Positions 37,196 to 52,000 of a stretch of 64,000 nucleotides of DNA are shown here, piece by piece. The number at the start of each line of letters is the position of its first letter. The stretch's first letter is position 1. The stretch comes from Smittia aterrima (taxonomy: Eukaryota; Arthropoda; Insecta; Diptera; Chironomidae): assembly GCA_033063855.1 (NCBI GenBank), contig CP093830.1:3224854-3288853 (forward strand). Direction: 5' to 3'. Below the pieces are notes generated by a model that worked only from the letters and a program-made list of their open reading frames with translations, was not told the DNA's origin and made no database searches. The position numbers and the translations under genes are program-made.

Positions 37196-37342
37196 AAACC
37201 TGCCAACTCAATGATTTTTACAATGCATTTATGATTGGGACAAATTCCCCAAGAACAAGTTTTTTTAGAGAATTGCTGATAATTTAAATAATTTGTATTC
37301 GAAAAGTGTTCAAACTTTTTTTTTTAATCGATTTTAGATTTC

Positions 37343-37348
37343 AATAAA
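37343..37348 (+). terminator. Poly(A) signal, aminotransferase-like gene
   Basis: AATAAA about 150 bases past the stop codon, followed by a T-rich then TG-rich stretch, a normal 3' end arrangement. Confidence 0.65.
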
Positions 37349-37359
37349 CTTTTTTAAAC

Positions 37360-40300
37360 ATCACATCTTGTTTTGTGGGCTCATCTGACGAAGATAAATG
37401 CTCTGTCAACTATTTCTGTTTTGTTAAACTAAAAATATCTTTCATTTGTGATGTTCAATTGTTCAGCAATTGACTAGGGCGATTGCTTTTCTTTTTCTAT
37501 GCTTTCCAGGTAAGAAGTTAAGATCCTCAGACAAGGGAGTCATAAAAGAATTCCGAAATAAAGATATTTATTACGGGAACCTCTTTTAGGTAAAAGAAAA
37601 GAGAAGTGTCAGTTTCTGTGAAGTTTAAGCTTCAGGCAACTGTGATGGCGCCACTTTGATCATCCATCTTGTGAAACATTTACTGAAACTATTTTCAATT
37701 TTTCTTCAGACGTTTCTTTAAATATTCGAATCGAAAAATTCTGCTCAAGTTGATAAGAAATAAAAGAATTTTTTTTTTGATCGACTAGCGTGACTAATAA
37801 AACGTGAGAAGCGAAACAGGAAAAATGACGAAATCCATAACCTGCTGCTGTGTCACCTCAAATGAAATTTCAATATGTGAAATTAGTAATTAACGAAGTT
37901 GCATCAGCCACAACGAAAATGACTCATCACAGGACAAGACAACCAGTAAGTTCAAGCACGTCACGATAAGACTTACCGGTTAGCAGTAGAAACTGACGAA
38001 CGAAAAGGTTAAAATCGTGACTTCTCTTATCACGAAGAAATTTAAAAATCCAGCGAAACACTCAAAGCGATAAAGCCGGCAATTTCGTTTCGTCTCGAGC
38101 GATTTCATTCGATCATTGAAAAATTTGAATTTCGTTTTCCTGAATTTGTTTTTTATTGCACGACTTAATTTGCGTGAAGGTCGCGCCTCAAATCAACCTA
38201 AAGCCTCGCAATTCTCGCATTGCTCGCCTCTTATCTCTTATCAATTGTGTTTACACTGAAACACACGAAATCGCTAGACGACGAGACGTTTCGAATCGAT
38301 TTCGATGTGCAATTAATTAAACTTTGTTTTAGGTCGGTCTACGTGTATGAATGTGGGAGACGTTCAGGAGTTTGAACTTGACGATAAGATAAGGCAAAAG
38401 AGAAAAACAAGTTTTTAATTCGACATCCTCTGGTCTGGTCTCTACCGATCAGGCGATAAACTTTTCCACTGAACGATGATGATATCATCGACGATGTTTT
38501 CCAACGACAAAAATAAGTTATCAATGGAAGTGATATATGTGCAAGAAAGATCTGTATTTGATCATCCGATGATTCGATTGAGATGAATGTTAAATTTGTT
38601 GGCAAGGGCAACTGAACTCATCAAGATCGTTGCTAAGAGATTAAATATTCAGAGGATTATTCGAAATTGCGTTCAAGATCCTCTTGACATATCAATCGGA
38701 ATTGCAAATTCACTGTCGCTTGTATTTCATGAAATGTGGAAGTCGATCGATCGAACGATTTTTACTTTTTCTCCAGTCGCTTTGTCTGGAGAATTTGTTT
38801 CCGGATTTTTCCATAAACGCTGACCAAGGAATGAAAGGCTGTCGTTGTCTAAGCGCCTTTTAGAGTCAGTGTCAATGAATAATCGACGTGATTGGAATCA
38901 TAAGTCTGCTGATAAAGCAACGTGGAAGTTACGTTGTTTCATCAGCCAAACAATCCATTACATCAGAGCTAACGAAAGTTTCTTTTTGGGTTTGCAAATT
39001 CGCAGAATTGTCTCGAACAACGAAAATAGAAAATGAAGATGAGAGGAAACCGCGTGTGACAAATTGGCGAAATTGTGATGAGAATAATTCAAGTAATTTT
39101 CATTTCACAATTGAAAGACCGAGGAATGATTTTCATCAGAAAATTTCCTGTTGCTCTCATTTGCCTTCCAACTCATTCTTTAAACACACATGTTGGCTGG
39201 AATGTCATGATGAGTTCATTTCTCAAAGAAGCGAAGCAGTTGTTTCTATTTTTGAAATGTGAACGTCTTATCACATTGCGATCAAAGCCTTCTGAGTCAG
39301 TCATAGTAACGATCAACAAGCACCTTCGATTGACAAACTCGGTTCATCGTGAACTGACGTTATCAAACAAGTTCGTAAATATTGTTCACAACAAGTTTCG
39401 TCGTCCGACATGCTGAAAAACAAAAGCTATGAGCAAATATTGTTGCAAATAAACGAAAAACAAGCTCGAGATCCCTCGCGCACGGTCGAGAGTGAGAGCG
39501 ATAAAATGACTGGCCTTCACACAGTGGATAACAGAAATGAGACTCTGAGTCGCGTTTTCATTAATCTAAATTGAGATTGAGAACTGTTGATGAGGTCGCA
39601 ATTTTATCTCAAGAGTTTTTTTGATTTGTTTTGTTGGCCTAGGCTTGAAAATATTTTTTCCGTCGCTCAAACAGAAGTCATCGTCCTGAACTGATTTGAC
39701 AAGCAGAGCAAATGTCTCCCTTGACTTTCCTTTGAAGCGTCAAATCGATTTAAAACAGGCGTGTTCGCTGACAGCAGCCATCCTTAATCATTTGTCTTCT
39801 TGATGTCACTTCCATCCACCTCCCAACTCAATAAATCAAAGTCCTCGTTGTTTCGTTGAAGCGTCACACTTTCAAACAACAAAATTAGTGAAAAACAAGA
39901 AAAGAAAAATGCCGATTAAGTTTTTGAAGGTCGAGAGATTTTGTTTTTCTAGTTTGCTTCATAGGAGAAATCTAACGAAAAGCAAAACAATTTTTCGATG
40001 ATGAGAAGCTTTCAAAAACAGAAAAAAGCTTCCACGCTTACATCGTCACCTATGCTAATTATATTTCGTGGGATGTTAACTTTTATTTTTACCATTTTTT
40101 TTAGCAATAAAGTGATAATTATCATCTGTTTGCTATTATTATCAGTGAAAACAAAGTAAGACAGCGAGCGTTCTAAAGCAATTAGCGGAGCATGAAGAAG
40201 AGATTGAAATTTGCGCGAAACGTGATTCGGGTGTGTTGGATCGCGTTTCCACTCGAGTGTGATAAGAAATACGCTTAGAACGCAAAATGGAAATCGGCAA

Positions 40301-43300
40301 TCAACACATTCACTCGACGAAAGAAAAAAAAACGCTTCCTTATTTACATTCCACTTAAATTTATTTGATTTGGCGTTCTATAAATATGTTAGCGAAGTTG
40401 TAAGCGAAGAAGAAAAGTTTAAAGAGATAAGAAGAAAAGCTTGTTAAGCAGTGAAGTGGTGAGGGAGAGGAGCTGACATCAAAGCTCAGACACAAAGACT
40501 AAGCGATAACAAACGAAAAACAGTCTCTCTGATGTTGTTTACTCGTGCGATAAGAGAATTTGTTATGTAACTTGATAGGGGCTAGAGTTGGGGAGTGCTA
40601 AGTCTTGATTTTCTTTACAAGCAAATCTTCTGCCGTATCAAATTATAGAAAAACGTGATTGACCTGATCTTTCTTCATAATCTTCTCAGCGGATATTTGC
40701 GAAAACATGTCAACGGCGTGAAAATAACGACGAGGGAACTCGCACGTCGGCTCTTGTTCACAGCGAGCATGTCGGCAAAAGATTAATGAGTAAACGAATG
40801 ATTTACTGCACATACAAATGAGCAACGCAAGATAAGGAGAAAAAAGACAGAAACGAGATCATCGACAATGCTGATAAGAGAAAGGGAAATTATGTGAAAA
40901 CTGAGGAAGCTTTTATTCATTTGTTTTTCATCCTCCCACTAACCTCTAACGGGTCAAGCATCTTTCAAAGCAAGAACATCGCAAAATTATTTTTCTATCT
41001 TCATACGAAGCAGCTTCGTCTAATTTTAATTTCATCGCTTACTTCAATTTCAAGTTGAGTCAGAAAACTGTCCGACAAAGTCGATCACCCTCTACTCTCT
41101 AGCATTCTCGCAACCGCCAAAATAAACCTAAAAAGAACTTTGTGACGCAATTCGACTTTCGTCAATTAACGCTTCCTCGTGTTTCGGACTTTTTCTTCTC
41201 TTTTTGCTTTTTTTAATTGAATCAACGAAAGCCGAAAGTAAAATCGACTATTTTTAAAACATATTAATTTATTGTTCGCTTCGAGGTTGTTTGCATTGAG
41301 ACCCCGAGTCAAGCTACTCAGAATCTACGGTTGAACTCGTTTAATTTTGATCACGATGGATGCTTGCAAGTGAGTGATCTCAATTTGAATGCAAAGTAAA
41401 TTGATTTCTCAAGACTTCCTATCCGAACAGTGTCGTAGGAGAACTGGAGTTTCGTGAGATTGGCAGATCGAATGATTTATAATGCTTCACTGCTGCGTGA
41501 AACGTGTGAATTATTCTGATCTGAAAACTGGAAATAAGCTGAAAGTCAACAATGAAACAAAATCTTCTTTTATATTTTTCTCAACTCTTTTTATCACTTT
41601 TTATTGACTTTTTTTTCTTCAAAGCTTACAGAGATAAACAAAGGACGCATCCGACAGTTTTTCCTGTTCGCTACTGATCCATTTTTCTTTTTTCTTTTGT
41701 ATCATAAATTGTATTTCATCAAGTTTGTTGTTTATTATAAAAAATCTTGTTTGTAGTTTCTTCTCATTACTTCTGTTCATTTTGTTATCAATTTGAAAAC
41801 TCCTACGCTAAACACTAGAGATGCAAAACATTACACAATCAATTTGAATTCCTTCTTCTTCATCAGCATCTACTTCTCATAAATGTGTTTCGTGGAAAAT
41901 AAAGTTTACGAAATGAAAAAGTGATTTGCTTATCACGATCTTCTTAGTTTATTATTCATTTTATGATTTGCGTTTTGATACTTTCTTATGAAAATTGTTT
42001 TGTGGGTGTTTGTTTGTGTGTGTTTGGGTGAGGTATGAACTTAACTTTAATGACATTTAAATGATGAGAAATTATTATAAAAATGCATGAATATAATGTT
42101 TTTTGTTTTGTCGTATCGAGGGGGGAGTAACAATACTTTTTCTCACAGTTAATGCCTCATCTTGGGCCTGCGTCAAGTTAGTTTATTTTCGTATTTTTTT
42201 TTTGTTACTAATACTGTCGTGAGATCGAGTCGAGATTCGGAAAATAAACTGAATAAGTTCAAATTAAAAGTGATGAAAGTAAATCAAATTTCAAATCAAA
42301 GTGAAAATAAAAAAAAATGCACAAAGAAAATTGCAAAAATTAGGAAACCAAATCACTCAAAACAAAAAATTAAAGGATCAAAGAATTATCAGCATCGTTT
42401 TGATTTTCCAAAATGATCTGATTCGTTTTACAATTAAATTCAAGTTTTAATTGTTTTCTTCATTTGCTCAAATATATTAAATTTGTTAAATCCTAAGTTT
42501 GCTTTCACATTTATAAGAATAGTTTTTGGGGATTGGAAAAAATTTGTTAATTCTCTACGTTCATCTTTCAATTGATTAATCACATTTTTTTTATTAAATA
42601 GTTTATGTTTTTGTCTCATTTGATTTGTTTTTTTTTCTTCTTTGTATGTTCAAGAATTTATAGAAAAGAAAGCGAATTATATGAAATGTTCTTTAATACA
42701 TTAATTGAAGAGGGAGGGGAAATTAATTGAAACAGGATTGCTCTTCTAGTACATTTCAAAGACAAGATGCTTCAATATTCTATTACTAATATGAATTTCG
42801 TAATGGAATGAGGAGTAATCAAGTAAATTGAAAGTACTAGAATATGGTTAAAAAAAGATGAGACTTACATCTGCAGTAAGAAACAAGGGAAATTCGGATG
42901 AATTCAAATTGAAAAACTCCTACTTAATATTACGCAAATTTGAACTTTTGTCATATCACGATTAATTATACGCTTAGATTTCTACTTGTTTTTCATTTCT
43001 TTCACATTTCGCTTTATCCTCCATTTTTCAAATTTCATTTTTACTGTTATAGCCATCAATATTTAAAAATCTTCACTTCTGTGTTCATTTTGTTTTGCCA
43101 AAAAATAAATTAATTTTTTACTTCCTTCGTTAAACTCATTTCTGCGGACATTTTCATCTCTTTTTCGTTTGCAAACAAGTGAAGCTTTGTGCTTTACTCT
43201 ACGAGAAAGAGAACAAATCTTAAACTTAACATTGAATGAGACAAGAAACTTTATCATTTCGATGCAAAAATATGTTTGCTGAAAGGTTTCGTTTTACCAA

Positions 43301-43746
43301 TCAACCAAGTTTGATTTTTAATTGGAAATTCTAGAGAAATCGTTTTTCTTTTTTAATTTGAACTCCTACAATAAAAACGACACAAAATGAATTATTTTGA
43401 TGAAAAAGGGGGCACAAACCAACATTTATGTCAAATCAAAAAGAAAATCTTTTCATGTTCAAAACTTTTAAGCGGACAAAACTTGTGAATCTATCTTGGG
43501 GATCTAGGAAAACTCTTCTTAAAATCACAAAAGTCCCACGCTTCGGGGATGCTTTGATCACTGAGTGTTTGTATCCTTAATGATCGAGATTACATTGCTC
43601 GTATCATCACAATTATTAGAAGAAATCTAGTACGGCAATAATTCTCAAATCTTACAAATTTTCAAGAGTTTCCTTCCCTTTTTTTTATCCAACATTTTTC
43701 ATCGTCCACAAGCTCTCTTCGTTCTTCCTTTCTTATCACAAAATAA
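37360..43746. other. Gene-free interval, ~6.4 kb
   Basis: The interval lies between two convergent genes. Short open frames on both strands show no motif or consistent coding bias. The part above about 41.5 kb is strongly T/A-rich and may include a long 3' UTR of the REDD1-like gene on the - strand. I found no RNA gene or mobile element. Confidence 0.45.
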
Positions 43747-43752
43747 TTTATT
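43747..43752 (-). terminator. Candidate poly(A) signal, REDD1-like gene
   Basis: AATAAA on the gene strand about 350 bases past the stop codon. Other such hexamers occur further on (for example near 42590), so a longer 3' UTR is possible. Confidence 0.35.
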
Positions 43753-44099
43753 TTCGCAAACCTACCAGATAATCATCCAGTTAAAGGCGGCTCGATAATG
43801 TCAAAATTTTCGGCGCACGGGGATACTTTAAAATGAAACTTAACCGAAGATTTGTGTGGTGGGTTTGAATAATTGATGATTGGTGACGAATCGGGAAGTT
43901 CGACTAGGAAGAGTTTCCCATTTTTTCTTTCCTTAATTTTTTTTTGCATGCTGGCTTCACCTGATGAAATTACTTTCTCATTTTCGCATGGATCACATTG
44001 TTTCACAAATAATTTTTAATGACGGGTCGGGGGACGTTGATGATAATAAAGTTGTCGAAGAGGATGGATGATGATGTTGGCCGTTGACCGTTGATGAGT

Positions 44100-46026
44100 C
44101 TACTCGAATGAGTAGCTCAATTTGTTTTTAACCAACACGTAGTCACGGCTTATCATGATTGTGCCGCCACGAGTGAGATTTCTGTTGAAAAAAACAACAA
44201 AATTGAAATGTTAATAAATTGCTTTAAAATGATTTTTTAATTTAACTTACTTCAAAAATTGTGGCAGAATGGATGTCCATCCGCTTCGGTCCTGTTTGAG
44301 TGTTAAAATGAGTTCAAAAGTCGACACTGTGTTCGGATCAGTCTTTGTTGATGCGATTTGTCTCTTGAGTCCCATTTCGTCTTCAAACTCAATGATAATG
44401 TTGCATCCTCTAATACCGCACGCTTCCTCGTCACTGCTAAGCAGCATTTCAACGCCAATCCTCTGCAGAAGCTCGCATGGCAACAAAACTTCGGTGCACG
44501 AAAGCAAATGACGTTGCTTAGCATCGCGAAGGGTATTTGTCAGCATATCGGCGACTTCCTGGATGGCTTCATCGTTAAAAGTCGGAAGGTGGAAGAGATC
44601 ATCGTCGTCTTCTTGAAGATTTTTTGTACTTTTTGGTGGCGTAAGCGTTGCTGGAGTCCAGTTGGATCCTGAGAAATAAAAGAAAAACGAAAATTCTTAA
44701 TACAAATTTTAATGACATGAAAAAAAATATTCATCAACGGTTTTGTTTCCCCCATCACGTTCAATCGGCACCATCAGCTGGTTTCGGCAACTTTTAACCG
44801 AAGAAATGCAACTGTGTTTGTGTAGAGGCAACTGCTGATGGTGCGCAATGGAAATCGGAATCGAGAAATTGATTTTTCTTCGTTATCGCTATTTTCGTGC
44901 GGCGCAGGAAATGAAGTTAATCACTTTCGCAATTCGACTTAATGGATTAATTAAGAGTTAAGAATCAACGAATTAAGTCAGATGGGAGGAAGAATTAACG
45001 AAACGGGAATCGACCGAGCAAAGCACTACTACACCCGCAGTCACTTCCATCAGCTTCCAACAGCTGTTTTTTTTTTGTGTTTTTGTTTCTCCCTCAACTC
45101 ATTTTCTTCAATAGCTTTTGAAGGTTGAATATGATTCACACCGTCAAATCGCTACGTGTACTAACATGAACCAACACTGTGTGACTCACGGGCTCAGCAA
45201 TCGCCTTAGCAACAGCGAACGAATGGAACGAAGAAAAAGTCGAGTGAAATTATTTTACATTTTACATCAGCGGATCTAACTGCTCATCTCTTTACCCGGG
45301 CACAGTTCCAAAGCCGAGATGTTTTCTTTTTGGCAAACAAACCGGAAAAATAAATTCTTGTTTTTCTTTTAAAATTAGACTTTCTGTTTTTCATTATTTG
45401 GCGTTAATTGCATCATCCGTCAGAGCTTGGCGATCTGATCGGGACGAAAGAAACGTGTTGGAACACGAGCGACCATCGAAGCTTTGCACAGCAAAAAATA
45501 GTGTGAAAGGAAAATCGCGAAATATTGCCAGACACTCTGTCGACTCGGGCGAAAACTTTGCCGGTTTCATTGTGAAAATTTGCATCGATTCACCTCGATT
45601 TGACTCTTCTCTTTCTTTCCCGGAATTGTGTCAGGAATTCCAGGTAAATGCATCAATTAAAAGGGAATCACCCTGAAGGTCATACGAAAGAGAATCCTTC
45701 TCAAGGGTGAAAAGAAGAAGAATAAGAAGGTAAAAATTTCCAGGTACACAAAAGGAACTGGGTCTCGTGTTACACTTTGCGTTGGAAATTTTTCCTATTC
45801 AGTAATCACAGGTGAAATTGCATCATCCTGATCTTTAATAAATCGGTGAAGGGGCGACAAAGTTATTCTCGATTATTCGAGAAAAGGGGACGCGTGTTGT
45901 TCAACCGAAAATAATATTTTTTTTGACTTAAGTTTAATAGAAAAATCATCTGAACTTACCTTTCACCTTGGTCGACGGCATCATGTGCACAAATTGATTT
46001 TGCACTGACAATATTTCCATTTTCAT
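44100..46026 (-). CDS. chrb/scyl: REDD1/DDIT4-family protein (scylla/charybde type)
   Basis: Exons 46026-45960, 44668-44251 and 44181-44100 encode 188 aa. The C-terminal REDD1 domain is clear: RHLLSCTEVLLPCELLQRI, ACGIRGCNIIIEFEDE, DPNTVSTFELILTLKQD, ending in a final exon with TRGGTIMISRDYVLVKNKLS. Proteins of this family are induced by hypoxia and stress and inhibit TORC1 upstream of TSC. The N-terminus (MKMEILSVQNQFVHMMPSTK) is short; Drosophila Scylla and Charybde are about 100 aa longer, mostly in the disordered N-terminal part. An acidic stretch (QEDDDDL) precedes the domain. A second ATG two codons downstream (46020) is a possible start. Which of the two fly paralogs this represents cannot be settled here. 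The gene is flanked by large non-coding regions, as expected for a highly regulated stress gene. Confidence 0.9.
44669..45959 (-). other. Intron 1 of the REDD1-like gene
   Basis: A 1.3-kb intron with consensus ends. It holds an 11-bp perfect inverted repeat at 44768-44778 and 44834-44844 that could form a hairpin of about 77 nt (see findings). No exon is seen. Confidence 0.6.
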
Positions 46027-49000
46027 TAAAAAATTTGTTTGTAACTTTTCTTGTAACAAAAAAAGGTTTTTTCTTTTTGGTTTTCTTAAAAAGTTTGAAC
46101 TCTTTAAGGTTTCTTAAAATGTCTTAGGACTCAGTTTCGCTGCTGTTTCGGCAAGCTCATCAACAAGAAAATATTTTCAAAAAAGTGTTTTTTTCTCGTC
46201 ACAGCACAAAAAGTTTTTTAAAAATCGCAAAAATCTTGAATGGCATCAGAATTTTTCTCGCTTTTGCAACTTTTTCTTCTTTCTCCGGATCGTGAAAGTT
46301 TTAATTTTTCTTTCTCGCTTTTTTTATATCACAAAACAAAACTAAGTTTATTAAATCGGCACTGGATGAATATTTTCCTCCTCTTGGCTTATATTTTCTT
46401 TTTGGATTGAGAGAGTGAGTTGTGTGTAAGAAAAAGAAATAAAGAGTTGATTTAACAATTTTTTATGCGGAGATGTTTCGTCGTTTGCTGCTGTTCACTA
46501 ACTGAAACTTTACTTGCGATGTGACCGGTTTTAAGGCAAAAACTTACGAACCAACACATGCGCGCGGATTGTTCGACGAGAATATGGAAATTGCAACAAC
46601 AACGCAATATATCAACGCATACACTGAAGGCATTCGATTTGTGTTGATGCAATAAATCGGCTTAAATGATGAAGCTTTTGATAATTTAACTGACGGACTT
46701 AACTTTATTGTCATAGATAAATGATTTGGAAAATAAATCTAGAATTTTCATCAATTTTAAGCCGAGATAATCTAAAATGAAAAGCGGCTTCGCATGTATT
46801 TGTTGAATTTCATACAACTCAACACTCTCGCAACTGAATTAATGATTTTTCACTCTTCAAATGTGTTCGTGACCAATTTTCTTCAATATCTGGCAGTTCA
46901 ATCGTTTTCTGATTTAGCAAACAAATTAAACAACTTCTCAAGCAACTTTTATTGCAAATTCAAGTGACATCGAAGCATATCGAAGTCAAATCATCGTTAA
47001 ATTAAAGCTTACAGTCATTAATGATCAACTTACATCCACGGCTCGCTCATGTATTGTTTCATATATTTTCGTGTATTTATTCAGGAAAATCTCTTCTCTC
47101 TGTGTTTGTACAATAAACAAAAAATCATTCTTCTTCTTGTTGTGCTTCTCGTTCCCTTTTGTTGATGTTTTATTTTATCCATTTGAGAGAAAAATGATTG
47201 CGTTCGCGATGTATAAACTGCGATGTAATGACCCATTACTAATAATTTATAAAAATTTGTTTGCGATTTGATTTAAAATTGAGAAAAGAAAAAATAAGAA
47301 TTCCCTGAAACATTTAATTCCCCAAAAAACTTTACCGAGCTCCTCAGCTAGTTTTAATGTTTCTTTGTTGATGATACTCGCTTCGAGCTTGTTCATACTT
47401 TCTGTGTTAAACATTTTATTTTGAGCGAGTATGTGTGCGCTGATGGCAATAATGGCAATAAAAGAACATAAAGCAACAATCGCTCGACGTTGCCATATTT
47501 CGTTTCAACAGCTGATTCGCTATTCAGATCTGCCGATTTTATTGATTTTTCGGTTGCCGTTCGAGCGAACTGAGGATGACAGATTGTCAAATGGATTGCA
47601 GGGTTGTTGATTTAATGAGAGGGTGGCAAAAAGGTGAGGGTAGAAAAGCCCTAAAGGTAAGAACAACAGAAAAGGTTGATTTAGGAACCGTAAGTAATTT
47701 AAATTATTGGTAATTATCCTAGGCACCACCTGAATCAGTTCAATCGTTAAGCCAGTAACTTTCCTCTCTCGGCTCAAGAAAATTTTCCATGAACTGAAAA
47801 TTGATGGCAACGTCGCTCGCTCTGTGTATCCAATGATGATTACATCGAAGCCGGTTTACAGCAACTTCTTTTTCCACCAACACAATCTCTCTCTCGCTCG
47901 CTCGCTGCTTCAATAATCGACTCCGGTTCCATTCGGGAAAGAAAATAAATATTGTGTTTATTGTAATGAAACTTTCTTTTTCCTCTCTCTCATGCACCAT
48001 CATCATCTGATGGTGCTGATGATGTTAGTGCGTAATTTTCACATATCAAAAGCGATGATGTTAGTGCACAGCTGGAAATTTTCACGATTTTCCATCTTTA
48101 TTTTTCGCAAAAAGAGCCAACTCTAGCGGAAGAGATGAAGATGTGAATCGATAGAATCTGATGATGTGATGAAAAGTGTGTGGTGAGTCGACTGCTGTCT
48201 CTAACGACAGAGCAACCATAATTTTCATGATGAAACATGAAGCGACAAGACGAGCTAGGCAACAAGGAAACTTTTCTCTGCTGCAATCTGATTAATGAAT
48301 ACTTGACGATTCACGATCGTTGTGTATGTTAATGTGTCATTATCGAAAGAAGAGGAAATCGCCAGGGGAGCGTTTGAATCGAAGGGCGAAGAAGAAAACC
48401 TTTTAAGCGTATGAGTCACGGATCATAAAGTAAAAAATAAAATTAGAAATCTCTTTCTGACCATCTTCAATGCGTATTGCCACAGGAAAACTTTTTGGCG
48501 AATCTCTCTGACCCTTTCGTCCCTTTTTTAACTTCCGAATTAAGACGCGCTTCATAAAACTTCCCCTTTTTCGCAATCCCTTCAACATTTTCGAGAGTTT
48601 GTGTGTGTATGAGCGAACGGTTTTTATTTTCCCTTTTGTTAAAAACTTTCAGCTTTTCTCTCTCACTCAATTGTTGCGCATTTTCCACTTCGCACAACGA
48701 TCAACGCATTTGCATATTCCGACCAAACATACGAAAAATTCGTTGCTAGTGACCAGCAGCCCATAACACGACTGGACGATTAAGTTCCTCCATAGTATGG
48801 AAATTTTAATTTTTTCGTTAATTAAACAAGCTGACACACAAAAACACTCTCAACGATAATGAGAAGCTTTTCTTTCAATTCAGTGTAACGAACGGGAAAC
48901 TTCTGCTAGTTTAGATTGCTGCTGTTTAGATGGGACGAGTTCATCGGATGTGTCACGGTTGGGGATTCAAGGTTAACGAAATGACTTAATTTCGTAGCTA

Positions 49001-52000
49001 GAGAGAACATTTCAATCTTTGAGAACACGACATCACGAAACATTCGTATTGCGCCTCGCTTTTATTGAAACGCATTCAACACATCCGTTCTATGTTATGT
49101 CATAAATTTTGCCTTTTATTGCTTTTTTGCGCTTGTGAACGGCTCTCTCTCTCCTTCTTTATTTTCGGGTGTTTCGAGCGAGAAGCGAGCAAAGAATGAA
49201 GGGCAACAAAAACCAATGGAGATGAACGAAATGAGAAAAACATTTCAAGGAAACTCATGATAGCTAGAAAAGGAAAAATAATTAAGGAAAGTGCGGCCTT
49301 TGAATGAGTTTGAGTAAATTGAAATCGGGGGCTTGAACGAAGTGGCATTTGCTTTATCCGAGTTGCGATCGAAAAAATTGAATGAGCCCTTAGATCTCTC
49401 GACCAGTGTTCAGGTCAAGAAATACCTTTTCAAGAGAAACTAGCTGGAGATTGATGATGATCTGGATAAGAAATGATTGAAGATTCATAAGTGACTCGCA
49501 TGTTAGCGCAGCTGATAAGCAAAGCGAGTAATTATTGCCATAAACCGACAGTTACCCTTCATAAAACGTTTCCACCAAAACTCACAAACCAAACAACAAG
49601 TCGTAAAAATCATCATAAACAGCCGGAGAATGATTTCCAACGCCATAAAGCTGAAGTTTAAAATCATAAAAATCAATTTATTTTAATTATAGTCGAACGA
49701 AAAGAAAATTTAATTTTCTCCCTAAACATTTTATTCGAAAAAATAAAATCTGCGCGGTGAGAAATCCTAAAATATTTCGAGAACAACGCTCGCGGCTCGA
49801 GGAGGGAAATTTTATTTGAAGAGTCTCACACAAAGGCAACAGCGATTGCATCATCAATAAAATAATAAGGGTTACGAGTAGTAAACTAACTCGTAAGGGA
49901 CGCAGAGAATTTTATGAGTTATGCAATTCGTTGTTAATCCGTGAGCAATCGCGGTGCTTTGGGACCCTCGTCATTCTTCGTTTTATTCACATAAAAACGT
50001 CAAACTTCTTCTTCGCATTTCAGCGCTTTTGTTCTCGAAGAGTTCTCAACTCCCCTATGCGATTCTTCTTGCCCTTAATGCCTCTCTCCTGTTGCTGCCG
50101 TTCTTTCCATTCTTGATTCGCGTATTACGCAACATTTTAAGATTTCTTCTTTATCCTCTTCCATCTCGCTGATTCTTTTCTCGCTCTTTTGTTCCAGTTT
50201 CTTGTTCTTGCAATGAAATAAGAAGAGGACTACTCTTCTCTTTATTGCTTTAATTTCAATATAAAAAGAAAACGAAGCAAAAGAAGGGCATTCAGGTTAA
50301 CACTGATAGAAATTATTCAGAGAAGTTCGCGATTTTTGTGTTTTGACAGAGCTGACCTTGCGAATCGACTCATGTCACCCTGAAATTAACACGAGAGTCG
50401 CGTTGACGACTCTACAATCAACTCCCATTTAATCTCTTAGAACAACTTTATTAATTTTAATTTATTTATGAACTCATGGACGTTCTCGATGCCCACGCAA
50501 GCTTTTCTCTCCGTGTTCAATTTTTTTTTCGCTGATGTTCAGGCCATCAACAATGTATTTCTTTTCCATTCTTCTCGCTTCGTGTTTTTCGGGCTTTTTC
50601 ATCGAGAATGGAAAATATTAAATTGAATAAAATTATCTGACATGAGATGACTTTTAATTTATAGCTTCGTTTGACTTTGAGAGACTCGTGAAGTAGGCAA
50701 CCTCTCAATGTCATTTTAGAATCGGAGAAAAATCCCTTCTAATTCTTTCAAAGCTATGATAAATGCTGTTGTTCAAGTATTTTTCTTTCTCTTCAAATTC
50801 AATTCACAACTAAAAAAAATACAAAAAAGAAAAGCAAAAAAACCAGTTCCATCGTTCGGGTTCTCGAGTTGATTTTTTTTTTCTTGATCGCTTTAGTATT
50901 CAGCCCGCAGAGTCTCTCGTTTCTTTATTGTTTTTCATGCCCATTTATGTTCGATGTTGTTGTTTTCAAAATAAATCGCGAAAAAAAAATAAGAATCAGA
51001 AATCAAATAGACGAGGGAGGGGGCACATTGGGCTTGAGAAATTTCCCATAAGATACATGAAAAGTTGAAAGGATTGCGTGTAGATGTCGAAGTCCCCAAG
51101 AGAACGAGTAGGCCTCCCTTCGACACACTCTTCCTCACCTAATGGATAAATAAACACGAAGAAACCATTCCTGTTAATGTTTTTTTTCGGAGATAATTAC
51201 ATATCATTTTCTCAGCTGGGTAATTGAAGAGGGAGCAACGAAGGAGAGAATAATTATGATCGACACGAGAAGAGAGTCCCGATAAAGAAAATGTTCGTCA
51301 GACGAAATGAAAAGCTAAGAAGATAAATGGAATTTTCTTCTTTTCACTTTCATGCTTCTTTAATTTCAAATTTATTTGTTTTTTTCATGTGTTCTCTGTT
51401 GTTGTTTCTCTTTCGAGGTCTTTTGAAGGTGTTTTTCTGGTGCTTCGTTCTCTCTTCGCTTGTTCACGGTTCCACTCATCCGATGACAACAAAAATGGGA
51501 TGGTTCTGATGACGGGCAAGAAAAGGTCAAATTATTAAATTGGAGGAGGAAGAAGCTCGACGTTTAATGAGCGAGCGGAAAGTTTTATTTTTGCGTCCCT
51601 TAATTATGAGTTTGAGTTATGGAAAACTTTTTTCCTTAACGATGAATTACTTACAAAGAAAGAACTCAATCATTAGCGAGCTCCAGGTATCTGCATGTTT
51701 ATGCCAAACAATTTGTCTTTCTCATAAAAGCATAAAAGCATTTGCAAGTCACACACGAGCAGCATGTGCCAGGAAACAAGCTGACTGACTGCGAAAAGGA
51801 ACACAAAACGAGACTGGAGCCATTAGCAAAATAAAAGGAAATTGGCCAAAAATAGACGAACGAAATCTGCTGAATTTCTAAGTTACTGTCATAAGAAGAT
51901 TAAAATGCGAAAGTTTTGTTTTGTTGATCTCAAATTTCCTGTTTCTCTTCTAAACCCATCTCATCTTCAAATCAACAGAAAACAGTAAAAATCTGTAAAA

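Noticed and set aside
38886..38970. Possible decayed fragment of the aminotransferase gene (shared GATTGGAATCAT and AAGCAACG)
   Set aside because: The shared words are short, differently spaced, and the flanks do not align. Matches of this length are expected by chance in 64 kb.
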